From contig JALEVV010000028.1 in NCBI GenBank assembly GCA_022788185.1, positions 1 to 63,077 on the forward strand: 63,077 nt of DNA. Reading direction: 5' to 3'. Under the pieces are notes generated by a model. The model worked only from the letters and a program-made list of their open reading frames with translations. It did no database searches and was not told the DNA's origin. Below are positions 62,463-63,077 of the stretch, one piece after another. The stretch's first letter is position 1; every line of letters begins with the position of its first letter. Position numbers and translations under genes: made by a program. This DNA is from Spirochaetales bacterium (GTDB lineage: Bacteria; Spirochaetota; Spirochaetia; Sphaerochaetales; Sphaerochaetaceae).

Positions 62463-63077
62463 TCACTTGATTATGGTGAACATTCTTATCACGCCGCCGA
62501 GGGTGTTGGCAACCGTGGACATGCTCTTGATGAAGATATCCAGTGCGACACCGACGACATCCTTTCTGGTGTCTCCGACGGTATCACCGGTAACGGAGGC
62601 CTTGTGTGCCGCGCTTCCCTTTCCATGACCGGGAATGCGCTCCTGTTCGATGAACTTCTTGGCATTGTCAAAGGCACCGCCTGAGTTACCCATGAAGATT
62701 GCCCTCGGGATGGCAACGACCGTTGCGCCCACAAGCAGACCGCCGACGAACTCAACGCCGAAGAGCAGACCGCCGATGACTGGAATGACAAGAGCCAGGA
62801 TCGATGGAAAGAGCATCTTTCTCAGAGCTTCCTCAGTTGCGGTCCTGATCATCACGTTGTAATCAGGCTTCACGGTTCCTTCCAGGACGCCCGGGATGGA
62901 CAGGAGCTTATCACCGTCATCAGCCATCTTCTTTGCCGAGTCGATCGTATTGTCGGTAAGGATTGCCGAGAAGTACTCAACCAGGGCACCGCCGAGAATG
63001 CCGCCTGCGACAACGACGTAGGAAGCGAAGTTGAGGATTGGCTCACTTGTTGAGTAAGAACCCACATAGGCAACGAT
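62463..63077 (-). CDS. hppA: Membrane ion-pumping pyrophosphatase, C-terminal part
   Basis: About 204 C-terminal residues; the gene enters from the right edge. Membrane segments and the motifs MGNSGGAFDNAKKFIE and TGDTVGDTRKDVVGVALDIF identify an ion-translocating pyrophosphatase, which uses PPi to pump Na+ or H+. The last motif keeps the PPi/Mg2+-binding Asp and Lys residues (GDTVGD, RKD) but differs from the commoner GDPFKDTSGPSLN form. That may mark a particular subfamily of ion or K+ specificity; I cannot place it further. Confidence 0.9.
   Translation of the reverse strand: MVAYVGSYSTSEPILNFASYVVVAGGILGGALVEYFSAILTDNTIDSAKKMADDGDKLLSIPGVLEGTVKPDYNVMIRTATEEALRKMLFPSILALVIPVIGGLLFGVEFVGGLLVGATVVAIPRAIFMGNSGGAFDNAKKFIEQERIPGHGKGSAAHKASVTGDTVGDTRKDVVGVALDIFIKSMSTVANTLGGVIRMFTIIK

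Overview
This window most likely comes from an anaerobic, probably host-associated spirochaete of the Sphaerochaetaceae/Treponemataceae type. The inference rests on several things: a class III (anaerobic) ribonucleotide reductase; a CoA-disulfide-reductase/sulfite-reductase fusion; a membrane pyrophosphatase; solute-binding proteins whose signal peptides end in the FA-x-G style I associate with spirochaetes; and a Cas9 resembling that of Treponema denticola. The assignment is made from memory of protein families, not from a search.

Layout. 1-2.8 kb (-): histidine kinase, response regulator and the start of a TRAP solute-binding protein. 2.8-7.1 kb (+): a small membrane protein, nrdD, nrdG and deoD, with an NrdR-like box before nrdD. 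7.1-11.8 kb (+): a tight five-gene operon (circularly permuted ATP-grasp, alpha-E, transglutaminase, two M14-type proteins, the second without zinc ligands), led by a promoter and an attenuator-like hairpin. 11.8-15.1 kb (-): MATE exporter, LacI and AraC regulators. 15.4-24 kb: a secreted 5'-nucleotidase, a DUF3267 protein, and a LacI-PhnD-PhnC-PhnE-PhnE-phosphatase operon. 24-26 kb (+): a secreted two-domain FMN-binding protein and its flavin transferase ApbE. 26-31.4 kb (-): FecBCD-type importer behind a structured leader RNA, downstream of an 851-residue CoADR-rhodanese-siroheme-ferredoxin fusion. 31.5-35.6 kb: lipase, pdxST and divergent pdxR.

35.6-45.5 kb is a defence island. It holds a complete type II-A CRISPR-Cas locus (cas9-cas1-cas2-csn2, 10 repeats, 9 spacers, and a tracrRNA predicted from its anti-repeat, promoter and terminator). 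The csn2 stop codon lies inside the first repeat, and the motif ATTTGAG, known as a leader-end adaptation signal in streptococci, is encoded by the last codons of csn2. Next to it lie a hydrolase pseudogene and an Rpn-family nuclease gene. Rpn carries a strong internal start and is followed by two stand-alone tandem copies of its own C-terminal domain. In E. coli such C-terminal domains are antitoxins of the Rpn toxin, so this looks like a toxin gene with an amplified set of antitoxin cassettes.

45.5-57 kb: mscL, an oligopeptide importer operon ending in a metallo-beta-lactamase-fold gene, a GPH sugar symporter with a PIG-L deacetylase, and a glycerol-3-phosphate-dehydrogenase-like trio (GlpA-like, FAD oxidoreductase, DUF1667). 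57-63 kb (+): sugar kinase, PHP phosphoesterase, a decayed trp operon (intact Trp-Trp leader peptide followed by fragments of trpE, trpC and trpA joined out of frame), a PepT-like peptidase, a glycerophosphodiesterase, and at the edge the C-terminus of a membrane pyrophosphatase. No tRNA, rRNA or insertion sequence was recognised.
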